A DNA stretch of 64,000 bases, from NCBI RefSeq assembly GCF_014635325.1, contig NZ_BMCT01000005.1, positions 186,001-250,000 on the forward strand, given 5' to 3'. Positions 16,729 to 25,572 of the stretch are shown here, piece after piece (the stretch's first letter is position 1; every line of letters begins with the position of its first letter). Below the pieces are notes generated by a model, which was given only the letters and a program-made list of their open reading frames with translations, did no database searches and had not been told where the DNA came from. The translations under genes were made by a program, and so were the position numbers. The DNA comes from Azorhizobium oxalatiphilum. GTDB taxonomy: Bacteria > Pseudomonadota > Alphaproteobacteria > Rhizobiales > Xanthobacteraceae.

Positions 16729-18078
16729 TCAGAGCGGCGGGACGCCGGAGGCCTCGAACGGGGCCTCGGTGCCCGCCTCCCGGTTGGTGGCGGGGACGGA
16801 GCGGCCCGAGATGAGGAAGCTGCTCCACAGGCTCAGTGCCGCGCAGAAGGCGATGTAGAGCGCGGGCGCCGCAGGGATCTGCGTGCGCTCGATCAGCATG
16901 GTGGCTGCAAGCGGCGCGAAGCCCGACAGGAGGGTGACGCTGAGATTGTAGGACAGCGCGATGCCGGTGAACCGCACCTGGGTCGGGAAGAGCCCGGCGA
17001 TGATGCTCGGCCAGATGCCGCTGACGGGGGAGAAGGCCAGCGAGAGCAGGCCCAGCACCAGGACGATGCTGGCGCCCTTGTTGACCATCAGGAGGAACAG
17101 CGGCACCACGAGCACCAGCATGAGCAGCGAGCCGCCCCTCAGGATCATCCGGGGAGAGATGAAGTCACCCGCCCAGCCCGCCACGATGAGGCCCGCGGAA
17201 CTCAGCACCAGCGCCACCGCCATGGCGAGGGCCACGTCCGGGGCGGGATAGCCCAGGGACTTCACCAGAAAGGCGGGGATGAAGCCATAAAGCAGGCCGT
17301 TGAAGCCGGCGATGATCGCCGCCACGCCGGCGGCCAACAGCACGGAGCGGCCATGACCGCGCACGATCTCGCCCAGCGGATGCTTGGCCGCTTTCCCGTG
17401 CAAATTGGTGAACTCGGGGGATTCCTCCAGTTTGCGGCGCAAGGCGAAGCTCACGATGCCGATGACGCCGCCGAACAGGAATGCGATGCGCCAGCCATAG
17501 GATGCCACGTCCTGCGCCGGCAGAGCATACTGGATGCCCAGGTTGACGAGCGTGGCCACCAGCACGCCCACGTTGACGCAGAAGATGATGAAGCCGCAGG
17601 CGAGGCCCGCGCGCTTCGGCGCCGTCTCCACCGCATAGGTGATGGCGCCGGGCAGTTCGCCGCCGAGGCAGATGCCCTGCACCAGCCGCAGGGCCACCAG
17701 CAGCAGCGGCGCCGCGAGACCCCAGCTCTCGTAGCCCGGCAGCAGGCCGATGGCGATGGTGGCGAGCGTTGTGAGGCCCAGCGAGGCGATGAAGACCGGC
17801 CGCCGGCCGAAGCGGTCGCCGAGCGTGCCGAGCAGCGCCCCGCCGAAGGGGCGGGCGAGAAAGCCCAGCGCCAGAACCGAGAACGACAGGATCAGGGATA
17901 CATAGGGGTCATCGGCGGGAAAGAACTGCGCGGAGATATACTGAACGAAGATGCCGTAGATGATGAAGTCGTAGAATTCGAGTGAGCCGCCGAGGCTGGC
18001 GAGGCAGATGATGCGCCATTGTCCCCGGCTCAGCCGTGACACTTCGCGCTTCCGATGCACATGGGAATTGGCAGGCAT
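16729..18078 (-). CDS. MFS aromatic acid/metabolite:H+ symporter
   Basis: 449 residues with about 12 membrane segments. The first helix region SLGGSLEFYDFIIYGIF and the loop LLGTLGDRFGRRPVFIASL (the MFS loop 2-3 G...DRFGRR motif) are typical of the metabolite:H+ symporter (ShiA/PcaK-like) group. The ATG at 18078 has GGAGG about 13 bases upstream on the minus strand. It lies upstream of, and codirectional with, the dioxygenase gene, so it is the probable uptake system for the aromatic acid degraded by this cluster. Confidence 0.92.
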   Translation of the reverse strand: MPANSHVHRKREVSRLSRGQWRIICLASLGGSLEFYDFIIYGIFVQYISAQFFPADDPYVSLILSFSVLALGFLARPFGGALLGTLGDRFGRRPVFIASLGLTTLATIAIGLLPGYESWGLAAPLLLVALRLVQGICLGGELPGAITYAVETAPKRAGLACGFIIFCVNVGVLVATLVNLGIQYALPAQDVASYGWRIAFLFGGVIGIVSFALRRKLEESPEFTNLHGKAAKHPLGEIVRGHGRSVLLAAGVAAIIAGFNGLLYGFIPAFLVKSLGYPAPDVALAMAVALVLSSAGLIVAGWAGDFISPRMILRGGSLLMLVLVVPLFLLMVNKGASIVLVLGLLSLAFSPVSGIWPSIIAGLFPTQVRFTGIALSYNLSVTLLSGFAPLAATMLIERTQIPAAPALYIAFCAALSLWSSFLISGRSVPATNREAGTEAPFEASGVPPL

Positions 18079-19090
18079 GGTCCTTGGGCCCTCCGGATGC
18101 CGTTGTTGTTGTGTTTTCGGGCGTGCGGCAGCGCTCGTGGCTGGAAGCCGACGAGCAGGTGCGCCGACATTGGGAAGGCACGGCACAAGACGAGGCTGGA
18201 GCTCGATCGGCTGGTGTGCTGACAGCACTCCGGTTTGGCGAACTCAGCTATCTTGAAGGCCAGCTCCCGCGGTGCACCTCAACCTCCCGGATTATTTTCT
18301 TTGAATTCGGGAGTAGGCCAGGCAGGGCACGCGCAACAGCGGAAAACTACGATTGTCCGCCTGTTGGACAAGGCGGTCCGGGCTGCGGCGGCAGCCCGGC
18401 GGCTCTTGTGGCACGGTGCCCCATGGAAGGGGCCGGCGGGGAGCTGTCAGCCGGGCGGGCCAGGGGGCCGGTCGCGGATGGAAGGCCGCAGTCAGGGCGC
18501 GATGGCGCGCTCCATCCGCGCCGGGAGCGAGGCCGGCAGGTCCAGTGAGCCTTCAGAAATGATCTGCGACGCCATTCCAGAATATCATCTGTCGAGAATT
18601 GCCCGCCGAAAATTGTCCGCGGAGCTGAAAAGAAAATCGCTCTTCAAGTGATCGAAAAAAGATAATCGGTTCTTTTAAGACGCTGACTGTCTTTGCCCGG
18701 CGGTCGTGCCTCATGGGCATTGTTTATAGTGCCGGTCGGCCCGCACGTTAGTGCCCTCGCTCGCGTATCTGCCTCAAGGGATCGCGCGGTCCTGCGAGAG
18801 CTTCGGGCTTCCGCTCTTGAACTCAGCGGTGATGAGTTCGCCGGGCCGCTCACGATCGCGTGATATCAGGCGCGCTTCGCAGGTCGCAAGAATGTCCTCG
18901 TGGGGACGGAGGCGGCCTCTGCGGCAGTCAAGCTTGCGTGCGTCGTGATCTCGGGAGATGGCCCCCACTTGAGGCGAGCTGTCCCCCCACAGAGCCGCGC
19001 GGCGCCCCCAACCTTACCCGCCGCAAGCGGGAAAGGGCTTTGCGGCGCGATCACGGGATGGGGCGTGTCCTTATGGTCAGGCGCGACCGG
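18079..19090. other. About 1 kb with no convincing gene
   Basis: Several short frames are open here on both strands, but all are rich in Arg, Gly, Pro and Ala, lack recognisable domains and overlap each other. I see no tRNA. A weak dyad CTCCCG (18284-18289) / CGGGAG (18308-18313) and a relatively AT-rich patch around 18560-18730 are the only local structure. The stretch could hold decayed genes or the control region of the MFS gene. Confidence 0.5.
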
Positions 19091-19115
19091 CCCCTCTCCC
19101 GCTCGCGGGGGAGGG
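19091..19115. repeat. REP-like GC-rich palindrome
   Basis: CCCTCTCCCGC (19092-19102) pairs with GCGGGGGAGGG (19105-19115) with one G-T type mismatch. This matches the look of short GC-rich repetitive palindromes scattered in Hyphomicrobiales genomes. A smaller stem CCCGC-N5-GCGGG lies at 19017-19031. It falls downstream of the minus-strand gene ending at 19181 and may help end its transcript. Confidence 0.5.
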
Positions 19116-19180
19116 ATAGGCAGGGGGCATTCAGGCAGAGCAGGAAAGAAGACAGGGAGCGGCTGTCGTGCCGCGCCCGC

Positions 19181-19555
19181 TCACCGCGTGCAGGCGATGG
19201 CCACCACGGGCTGGCAACGGTCGCCGGTGCAGGCCTGGGCCCGCTTCTCCGCATCGCCGCCGGAAATGGTGGTGATGCCGGTGGAGCCCGTCACCGCGAT
19301 GCGGCCGAAATCCAGCGCGGCGGTGTAGTCATGGGTGCGGCACCAGGCGTTGGCCACTTCCGCGCCGCACGGCTCGCCATTGGCGAGGCAGGTGTCGATG
19401 CCGTAGCCGTCCGAATTCTCGATCAGGAAGATGCGGGTCTCGGTCGCGAGCGCGGCAGTCCCGGCGATCAGGCCGGCGGCGATCAGCAGAGCGGAGGCGG
19501 AGCGAAGGCGGGACGGCAGGAGCCCGGAAAGGGACCGGGAAGCAAATTTCGTCAT
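19181..19555 (-). CDS. Small exported protein of unknown function
   Basis: About 124 residues. The N-terminus is a basic, then hydrophobic signal peptide ending near ALATET, so the mature protein of roughly 85-90 residues is exported. It contains IFLIENSDGYGIDTCLANGE and four to six cysteines (in GIDTCLANGEPCG, WCRTH, QACTGDRC and IACTR) that probably form disulfides. I do not recognise a named family, although similar small cysteine-containing exported proteins are common in Hyphomicrobiales. The start at the ATG 19555-19553 is chosen because it places the signal peptide at the N-terminus; the frame stays open upstream. Confidence 0.7.
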   Translation of the reverse strand: MTKFASRSLSGLLPSRLRSASALLIAAGLIAGTAALATETRIFLIENSDGYGIDTCLANGEPCGAEVANAWCRTHDYTAALDFGRIAVTGSTGITTISGGDAEKRAQACTGDRCQPVVAIACTR

Positions 19556-20054
19556 ATGTGGAATGCTTACCTTCGATCCGGAGGCGTCGCGACAGCCTCC
19601 GCGTGTGGACCCGGCAGCGACGGGCGGCCTCGCATCCTCCCCCGAGGCCGCGCGATTCCCGTGTGCAATGCGGCAAGGGGCATAGCCGGGTGTCCGCTTG
19701 CCGGTCAAGACTGCCGGAGCGGCATCCCCCATCACGTGCGGCTGCCCGATGCACGTGGCGCGTGCGGCGACGGGGCGGGGGGCTGCCGGGCGAAAAGGCT
19801 TGACGCGCCTGCGTGCCGTCAGCATTCTCCGCCGCCATGAACGGCCTCTTCTCATGTTCCGGCACGCTGGTGCCGATGATTTGCGGTTAGCCTTTAGGGC
19901 TGGTCGCGGCCGTCTTGTGCTGCCTCCTCTGATGCGGCAATCCCTTTAAAAGGAAGACTGGACGCCCCGGCCCGCGGGACATTTCTATCTGGCCGCGTGA
20001 CAGCGGCACGTCTGCCGCCGGCTTCTGCCGGATGGCGTCACAGGGAGCGGATCC
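19556..20054. other. Gap between small exported protein and cysS; no gene seen
   Basis: About 500 bases of divergent upstream region. Overlapping frames exist on both strands but show no recognisable protein. It must contain the cysS promoter; a short AT-richer run TCCCTTTAAAAGGAAG near 19940 is the only feature that stands out. No tRNA was found. Confidence 0.5.
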
Positions 20055-21443
20055 ATGGAGCTGCGGCTCTACAACACGCTGACGCGCGCGAAGGACAATT
20101 TCCGTCCGCTCGATCCCCATCTGGTCCGCCTCTATGTGTGCGGACCCACCGTCTATGACCATGCCCATATCGGCAATGCGCGCCCGGTCATCGTGTTCGA
20201 TGTGCTGAACCGCCTGCTGCGGCGGGTCTATGGGCCGGACCATGTGCGCTATGTGCGCAACATCACGGACGTGGACGACAAGATCAACACGCGCGCCGCC
20301 GAACGGGGCATCTCCATCCGCGAGCTGACGGAAGAGACCTACAGCTGGTTCCGCGACGACACCGCCGCGCTGGGCTGCCTGCCCCCCGACGTGGAGCCGC
20401 GCGCCACCGACCACATCCGCGAGATGCAGGTGCTGATCGAGCGCCTCGTCGCCTCCGGCCATGCTTACGTGGCCGAGGAGCATGTGCTGTTCAACGTGCC
20501 GGCCATGCCGGAATACGGAAAGCTCTCCCGCCGCCCGCTGGACGAGATGCTGAACGGCGCCCGCGTGGACGTCGCCCCCTTCAAGCGCGATCCCATGGAT
20601 TTCGTGCTGTGGAAGCCCAGCACGCCCGACCAGCCCGGCTGGCCTTCGCCCTGCGGCATCGAAACCCCCGGCCGGCCCGGCTGGCACATCGAGTGCTCGG
20701 CCATGTCGTGGCGGCATCTGGGGGAAACCTTCGACATCCATGGCGGCGGCATCGACCTAGTGTTCCCGCACCATGAGAACGAGATCGCCCAGTCGCGCTG
20801 CGCCTTCGATAGTGGCTCCATGGCGCAGGTGTGGATGCACAACGGCTTCCTGCTGGTGGAAGGCGAGAAGATGTCGAAGTCGCTCGGCAACTTCGTCACC
20901 ATCCGCGAGCTTCTGGCCGACTGGCCGGGCGAGGTGCTGCGCCTCGCCATGCTCTCCACCCATTATCGCCAGCCCATCAACTGGACCCGGCAGGGCATCG
21001 GTTTCGCCGCCAAGACGCTGGACAAATGGTACCGCGTGATCGGCGACGTGGACGCCGAGACGGGCGAGGGCAATCCGTTCGAGAGCGAGATCGCCGACCG
21101 GCTGGGCGACGATCTCAACTCGCCCTCCGCCATCACCCATCTGCATCATCTGGCTGATGTGGCCGAGCATGAGGAAGCCTCCTCGCACATGAAGCGCCGC
21201 TTCAAGGGCGCGGCCAACCTCATGGGGCTTCTGCAGGAGACCGAGACCGAATGGCGTGCCCGCCAGCGGGCTGCGGTCTCTGTGGATCCGGAAGCCATTT
21301 CGGAGCTGATCGCGGCCCGCAACGCCGCCCGCAAGGCGCGCGATTTCGCCGCCGCCGACCATATCCGCGAGCAGCTGGCCGCGCAGGGTGTGGTACTGAT
21401 GGACAACAAGGATGGAACCACCAGCTGGGAGCTGAGCCGATGA
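20055..21443 (+). CDS. cysS: Cysteinyl-tRNA synthetase
   Basis: 462 residues, normal length. It charges tRNA-Cys with cysteine in the cytoplasm. The Zn-binding Cys29 lies in [15 protein letters not shown], which also contains the class I HIGH-type motif HIGN (38-41). The KMSKS loop is present as KMSKSLGN (about 272-279), and WHIECSAMS with [15 protein letters not shown] holds further zinc and substrate residues. The C-terminal DALR helical domain ends with the usual D..DGTTWE-like tail. The stop overlaps the start of a GNAT gene by 4 bases. Confidence 0.98.
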   Translation: MELRLYNTLTRAKDNFRPLDPHLVRLYVCGPTVYDHAHIGNARPVIVFDVLNRLLRRVYGPDHVRYVRNITDVDDKINTRAAERGISIRELTEETYSWFRDDTAALGCLPPDVEPRATDHIREMQVLIERLVASGHAYVAEEHVLFNVPAMPEYGKLSRRPLDEMLNGARVDVAPFKRDPMDFVLWKPSTPDQPGWPSPCGIETPGRPGWHIECSAMSWRHLGETFDIHGGGIDLVFPHHENEIAQSRCAFDSGSMAQVWMHNGFLLVEGEKMSKSLGNFVTIRELLADWPGEVLRLAMLSTHYRQPINWTRQGIGFAAKTLDKWYRVIGDVDAETGEGNPFESEIADRLGDDLNSPSAITHLHHLADVAEHEEASSHMKRRFKGAANLMGLLQETETEWRARQRAAVSVDPEAISELIAARNAARKARDFAAADHIREQLAAQGVVLMDNKDGTTSWELSR

Positions 21444-21934
21444 CCAACACCACCCAGCTACGCCCCATGCTGCCGTCCGACGTGACGGTGCTGGCCGCCA
21501 TCTTCCGCGCCGCCATCTTCGAGCTGACCGACGAGGATTATGATGACGACCAGCAGGAAGCCTGGGCGGAAGCGGCCGACGACGAGGAGGCCTTCGCCAC
21601 CCGCCTGACCGAGCAGCTCACGCTGGTTGCCACCCGCGAGGGCGAGGTGGCGGGCTTCGTCTCGGTGAAGAACAACACGGTCATCGACCTGCTCTATGTG
21701 CGCCCGGACATGGCGCGCGAGGGCGTGGCGACGGTTCTGTGCGATGCCGCCGAGAAGCTGGCGCAGGCGCGCGGCGCCGCGAGCCTGAAGGCGGATGCCA
21801 GCGACACGGCGCTGCCCTTCTTCCAGCAGCGCGGCTACGTCCCCATGAGCCGCAACACCGTGCCTCTGGGCGACGTGTGGCTGGGCAACACCACGGTCGA
21901 GAAGCGCTTCGGCGAAGGCAGCGCGATGCAGTGA
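21440..21934 (+). CDS. GNAT-family N-acetyltransferase
   Basis: 164 residues. The N-terminus [20 protein letters not shown] and the segment [24 protein letters not shown], with the acetyl-CoA pyrophosphate loop (R..G.A), mark a GNAT enzyme. The end, [13 protein letters not shown], is the common last strand of the fold. It starts in an ATGA overlap with cysS, so it is translated in the same operon. Target unknown: it may acetylate a small molecule or a protein N-terminus. Confidence 0.88.
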   Translation: MTNTTQLRPMLPSDVTVLAAIFRAAIFELTDEDYDDDQQEAWAEAADDEEAFATRLTEQLTLVATREGEVAGFVSVKNNTVIDLLYVRPDMAREGVATVLCDAAEKLAQARGAASLKADASDTALPFFQQRGYVPMSRNTVPLGDVWLGNTTVEKRFGEGSAMQ

Positions 21935-21958
21935 GAGTAGGGCCGGCTGAGTGGAGGC

Positions 21959-22621
21959 TCAGCCGGTCTGCTCGATGGGGAAGGGCGTGGGCTGCCAGTA
22001 GGGCGCGAGCTTGCAGGCTTCGACCGTGGCGCGTTCCCATTGGTGCAGCAGGCGGGCGATGGTCTGACGGTCTCCTTCCTCCAGCGCCGGTCCGAAGCCT
22101 GCGAGCAGCTTGGCGAAGAATGCGCCTTCCTGGCCGGGAGGGCGGGTCTTGAATGAGCGCAGGATATCGTAGGTCTTCCGCGCGTCCGGTAGATCGCCCA
22201 GCGCGGCCTGTATGAGCAGGCGTGTCATCGTCGGCGCTGTCCAAGAATAATCGATTTCGGGGCTCTCGGTGAAGGCGAGAAACGCTTCGAGGCTGTTTAT
22301 CGCGCGCAACTTTGGCAGCAGCACTTCCGCCTGTTCGATAAAAACGGACTGGTGGTCCGGATGGCCCAGCTCCCAAATGCCCGGTTTGGTCGCGGGAAAA
22401 TGGCAATTCCAGTTGAAGAAAAGAAATGCCTTCTCGCCAAAGAGATAGGTCGCTCCCGCGAGCGGCGTGAACGCGACCTTGCCGCTGCTGTTTTCCAGCA
22501 TGATGCCGCACGCGACGTGCGTAATCGGTCGCACAATAATGGAGCGGCCGACGATCGCCAGATCGGGATGCCGCGCCAACAGGGGCGCGGCGAGGTTCTT
22601 CATCTGGGCGACGGTGCTCAT
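21959..22621 (-). CDS. Unknown-family paralogue 1 of a tandem array
   Basis: 220 residues, cytoplasmic by composition, no signal peptide or membrane segment. I do not recognise the family. It is very similar to the next paralogue: both share SSGKVAFTPL.GATYLF, KPGIWEL.HP.HQS.FI, NSL.AFLAFTESPEIDYSWTA and end with WERATVEACKLAPYWQPTPFPIE. The ATG at 22621 overlaps the stop of paralogue 2 by 4 bases. It is the last gene of the array and converges on the GNAT gene with a 24-base gap. Confidence 0.8.
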   Translation of the reverse strand: MSTVAQMKNLAAPLLARHPDLAIVGRSIIVRPITHVACGIMLENSSGKVAFTPLAGATYLFGEKAFLFFNWNCHFPATKPGIWELGHPDHQSVFIEQAEVLLPKLRAINSLEAFLAFTESPEIDYSWTAPTMTRLLIQAALGDLPDARKTYDILRSFKTRPPGQEGAFFAKLLAGFGPALEEGDRQTIARLLHQWERATVEACKLAPYWQPTPFPIEQTG

Positions 22622-23286
22622 GCCGCTTGCTGCTCGATGGGGAAGGGCGTGGACTGCCAGTAGGGGGCAAGCTTGCAGGCTTCGACGGTCGCGCGCTCCC
22701 ATTGGTGCAGTAGGCGGGCGATGCTCTGACGGTCGCCGCTCTCCAGCGCCGGTCCGAAGCCCGCGAGCAGCTTGACGAAAAACTCGCCCTCCTGGCCACC
22801 CGGCCGTTTCTTGAAGGAGCGGAGGAGGTCGTAGCTCTTCTGCGCGGCTGGCAGATCTCCCAGCGCAGCCTGAATGAGCAGTCGTGCCATCGGCAGGGCT
22901 GTCCAGGAATAGTCGATCTCGGGGCTTTCGGTGAAGGCGAGGAAGGCGTCGAGACTGTTCATTGCCCGCAGTTGCGGGAGGACCTCGGTTTCCGCAAATG
23001 CGATGAAAGCGGACTGATGTTCGGGGTGCGCCAGCTCCCAGATGCCCGGTTTGACGGGCGGAAAGTGGCGGTTCCAGTTCAAAGAGAAAAACGTGCGCTC
23101 CCGAAAGAGGTAGGTGGCGCCCCACAATGGGGTGAACGCGACCTTGCCGCTGCTGTTGTCCAGCGTAATGCCGCGCACAAAGTGCGTCACTGGCTGGACT
23201 ATGATGGTGCGGCGAACCATCGCCAGATCGGGCTGCCGCGCCAACAGGGGCGCGGCAAGTTTTTTCATCTGGGCGGTGGTGGTCAT
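22618..23286 (-). CDS. Unknown-family paralogue 2 of a tandem array
   Basis: 222 residues, the closest relative of paralogue 1 (most residues identical by eye across the whole length), pointing to a recent duplication. Same blocks, including LLIQAALGDLP and AFLAFTESPEIDYSW, and the C-terminal APYWQSTPFPIE tail with one substitution. Coupled by 4-base overlaps at both ends. No domain recognised. Confidence 0.8.
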   Translation of the reverse strand: MTTTAQMKKLAAPLLARQPDLAMVRRTIIVQPVTHFVRGITLDNSSGKVAFTPLWGATYLFRERTFFSLNWNRHFPPVKPGIWELAHPEHQSAFIAFAETEVLPQLRAMNSLDAFLAFTESPEIDYSWTALPMARLLIQAALGDLPAAQKSYDLLRSFKKRPGGQEGEFFVKLLAGFGPALESGDRQSIARLLHQWERATVEACKLAPYWQSTPFPIEQQAA

Positions 23287-23978
23287 GTCGCGCTCAGCAG
23301 ACCTGTCTCCACCTGTTCCTCGATGGGGAAGGGTGTGGGTTGCCAGTGTTTCTCGACGCCGAAATGGCGTGCAGACTGCTGTTCCCACGCCCTCAGTTGC
23401 TGCGCGATGTCGGCGCGGTCGTCCTTGGCCAGAAGCGGGCCGAGCTTCTGCGGCACATCCAGCAGGTCATCGCCGTGCGGTGCATTTCTGGGCATCAGCT
23501 CTGGGTGCCAGAGCAGGCAGCAGGTCCGGCGCGCGCCCTCCAGATCGCCCATGGCGGCCTGAAACAGCAGCTGGCGCCCCGGATCATCGTCCCATCTCGG
23601 GAAAAACCTGCGCCCGGACAAGGTCAGGGCCATGAAGTCCTGCATGGTATTTATTGATCGCAGGATCGGCAGGGCGACCTCATCGATGCGCTCCGCCAGT
23701 TCCTCATCCAGATCGGGCGCGCCGATCCGCCATGCGGCGGGTCGGCGTCGTGTGATGGTTTCCGCCCATGCGATGGCTCCGTTCCGGCGCGGGGCAAACA
23801 TGTACGTCACCCCCCAGTCGGGATCGAAACCATCCTTGCCGGAGATCTGTTTCAGCTCGATCACCCGGAGGATATGGGTGATGGGCTTCAAGACGATGCA
23901 GCGTTTTGTCCAGAACGTATCGGGATTTCTGGCGAGAAATGCCTGTGCGATTGCGCGGGCCTGCTTGGCGGTGGTCAT
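23283..23978 (-). CDS. Unknown-family paralogue 3 of a tandem array
   Basis: 231 residues. More diverged from paralogues 1 and 2 but with the same skeleton: an N-terminal helix with FLARNPD, then PITHILR, a F.PDWGVTYMF strand block, LPILRSINTMQDFMALT, QAAMGDLEGAR, and a C-terminal half with LGPLLAKDDRADIAQQLRAWEQ ending in HWQPTPFPIEEQ. It is closest to paralogue 4. Four-base overlaps with both neighbours. Confidence 0.78.
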   Translation of the reverse strand: MTTAKQARAIAQAFLARNPDTFWTKRCIVLKPITHILRVIELKQISGKDGFDPDWGVTYMFAPRRNGAIAWAETITRRRPAAWRIGAPDLDEELAERIDEVALPILRSINTMQDFMALTLSGRRFFPRWDDDPGRQLLFQAAMGDLEGARRTCCLLWHPELMPRNAPHGDDLLDVPQKLGPLLAKDDRADIAQQLRAWEQQSARHFGVEKHWQPTPFPIEEQVETGLLSAT

Positions 23979-24658
23979 GGCTGCGCCATTCCGCGTTCCA
24001 CCTGTTCCTCGATGGGGAAGGGCGTGGGTTGCCAGTGTTTCTCGACGCCATAGATTTTCGCCGATTTTTCCTCCCACTCGTGCAGCACCTTGGCGATGCC
24101 TTCCCGGTCGTCGCGCGCCAGCAGGGGGCCGAGTTTCTGCGGCATCTCGAGCCCAAGCGGCGCGTTGATGGGGATGATCTTGGGGTGCCAGAGGCGGCAG
24201 AGCGAGCGCCGGGCGCCATCGAGATCGCCAAGCATGGCTTCGAAGAGTGGCTGGCGCCAGAAACTGGCATTCCAGCCCGGCAGAAAGAAGCAGTCGCTCG
24301 ATGTCGTGAAGTCCATGAAGTCCTGGATGGAATTGACCGGCTGAAGCACGGGCAGGGCTTGCGTTTCGAGCTGTTCGGCCAGTTCCTCGGCGATGCCGTC
24401 CTCATGAATGTTCCAACTGCCCGATGTGCGACGGATCGGCATGTGCCAGAGCAGGTTGGCCTGGCTCCGGGGGGTGAACAGGTAGTTGAAGCCCCAGTTG
24501 GGCTCGAACAGATCCTTGTCCGTGCCGGGCAGGAAAACGATGGCGCGGATGATGTGCTGCACCGGCGTCATGATGAGCATGCGATCTACAAGGATGAATT
24601 CCGGGTGCCGGCTCAGGAAGGCTTTCGTGACGGCGCGGATCTGCGTCTTGGTGCTCAT
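23975..24658 (-). CDS. Unknown-family paralogue 4 of a tandem array
   Basis: 227 residues, first intact gene of the array. It shares with paralogue 3 the order FLSRHPE, PVQHIIRAI, F.PNWGFNYLFTPR, LPVLQPVNSIQDFMDFT, EAMLGDLDGAR, LGPLLARDDREGIAKVLHEWEEK and the HWQPTPFPIEEQ tail. The ATG at 24658 starts MSTKTQIRAVTKAF. A decayed copy of the same tail lies just upstream, so the array once had at least five genes. No function assigned. Confidence 0.78.
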   Translation of the reverse strand: MSTKTQIRAVTKAFLSRHPEFILVDRMLIMTPVQHIIRAIVFLPGTDKDLFEPNWGFNYLFTPRSQANLLWHMPIRRTSGSWNIHEDGIAEELAEQLETQALPVLQPVNSIQDFMDFTTSSDCFFLPGWNASFWRQPLFEAMLGDLDGARRSLCRLWHPKIIPINAPLGLEMPQKLGPLLARDDREGIAKVLHEWEEKSAKIYGVEKHWQPTPFPIEEQVERGMAQP

Positions 24659-24683
24659 CGGGTCGGCCTTATCTCGGTGACGA

Positions 24684-24790
24684 TTATGGTCCGAACGGGA
24701 GCGCGGGTAGTCCCTCTTCGATGGGGAATGGGGTGGGCTGCCAGAGCTTTGCCGCACTGATGGCGGGACGTTTGCTGTTCTGGCCGGATT
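24684..24790 (-). pseudogene. Decayed C-terminal tail of a fifth paralogue
   Basis: On the minus strand, a frame ending at TAA (24686-24684) reads ISAAKLWQPTPFPIEEGLP and then stops. This is the conserved C-terminal tail of the four downstream genes, but no upstream body of the family is found in any frame and no start codon is near. It is a gene fragment left by deletion or unequal recombination. Confidence 0.65.
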
Positions 24791-24838
24791 GATATCCGTC
24801 AGTGTCATCCAGGTTTGGGTGGACGTGCAAGGCGCTCC

Positions 24839-25438
24839 CTAATCGATGGCGATATTCACGATCTCAAACGTACTCCGACCGCCGTCAGGGGATCTGCTGA
24901 TAGATTTCAGTATTGTTTTCAGCTCCAAGCTAAAATACACAATCGCGAAGTCGTCCTTGCTCGGATCGTCGGTGCTCATCTTCGATTCCATGAGGACCGT
25001 AGGATAGCTGCACCCGGATATGGTGAGCGTGTCATTTCCCAGGACTTTGATAGATGCGGTTGTTGGTGATCCCTTTGGGCCCGCTTCTGTCATTCTTTGG
25101 CTTGTGAATGAAAATTGTTTTTCATTCAGTTTGAATGCGATTTTTTTATCGTAAATATATTTTTGCGTTGATTGTCCTATTTTATCTTCAATTACTTTCA
25201 GTCCATTTTCCGTAAAAATGCTCGTATACATTAATGTTTTTTCGTCGAGATAATAGGAGGCCTCGACCTTGTCGTCTGTTAGGTATTTCAATCGTATAAT
25301 TCCGCCGGAAGCCTCTGTGAGGCGGATGCCGAAATTTTCCATGTTAGTGGGAATGCATCCGGCTTGGCTGGCCGTCGTCGCCGAAATCGAGAGGCATGCC
25401 GAAAAGGCCAAACCACTCAGAAAACGATTGATCCTCAT
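24839..25438 (-). CDS. Exported protein of unknown function, copy A (AT-rich gene)
   Basis: About 199 residues from the ATG at 25438, with GGAGAAG upstream on the minus strand. A signal peptide (hydrophobic residues 8-22) ends near ASQAGC; the Cys could also make it lipid-modified, but no clean lipobox is seen. The mature part has ENFGIRLTEASGGIIRLKYL, IFTENGLKVIEDKIG and SGCSYP, all shared with the next gene upstream. The 25080-25260 part is strikingly AT-rich compared with its surroundings, hinting at recent acquisition. Family not recognised. Confidence 0.78.
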   Translation of the reverse strand: MRINRFLSGLAFSACLSISATTASQAGCIPTNMENFGIRLTEASGGIIRLKYLTDDKVEASYYLDEKTLMYTSIFTENGLKVIEDKIGQSTQKYIYDKKIAFKLNEKQFSFTSQRMTEAGPKGSPTTASIKVLGNDTLTISGCSYPTVLMESKMSTDDPSKDDFAIVYFSLELKTILKSISRSPDGGRSTFEIVNIAID

Positions 25439-25572
25439 TATCGATCTTCTCCGATGGCGACGCTTGATGAGGCGTAGCATGACGCGATCAAAAGAGTAGA
25501 GAGCATGTAAATCTGTGCCCGGTTTCGGATTTCTGTTCGAATGGCGCGGGACGCTCCATCGCTGCCTACAGC

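Noticed and set aside
15748-17985. A 745-codon open frame on the plus strand across the dioxygenase and MFS genes
   Set aside because: Shadow of two genes with clear catalytic motifs on the other strand; low-complexity composition.
18235-18651. Possible 138-residue gene upstream of the MFS gene
   Set aside because: Rich in Arg, Gly, Ala and Ser, no ribosome binding site or similarity that I recognise.
23906-24760. A 284-codon plus-strand frame opposite paralogues 3 and 4
   Set aside because: The minus-strand frames show the conserved family blocks and 4-base overlaps; the plus frame is a shadow.
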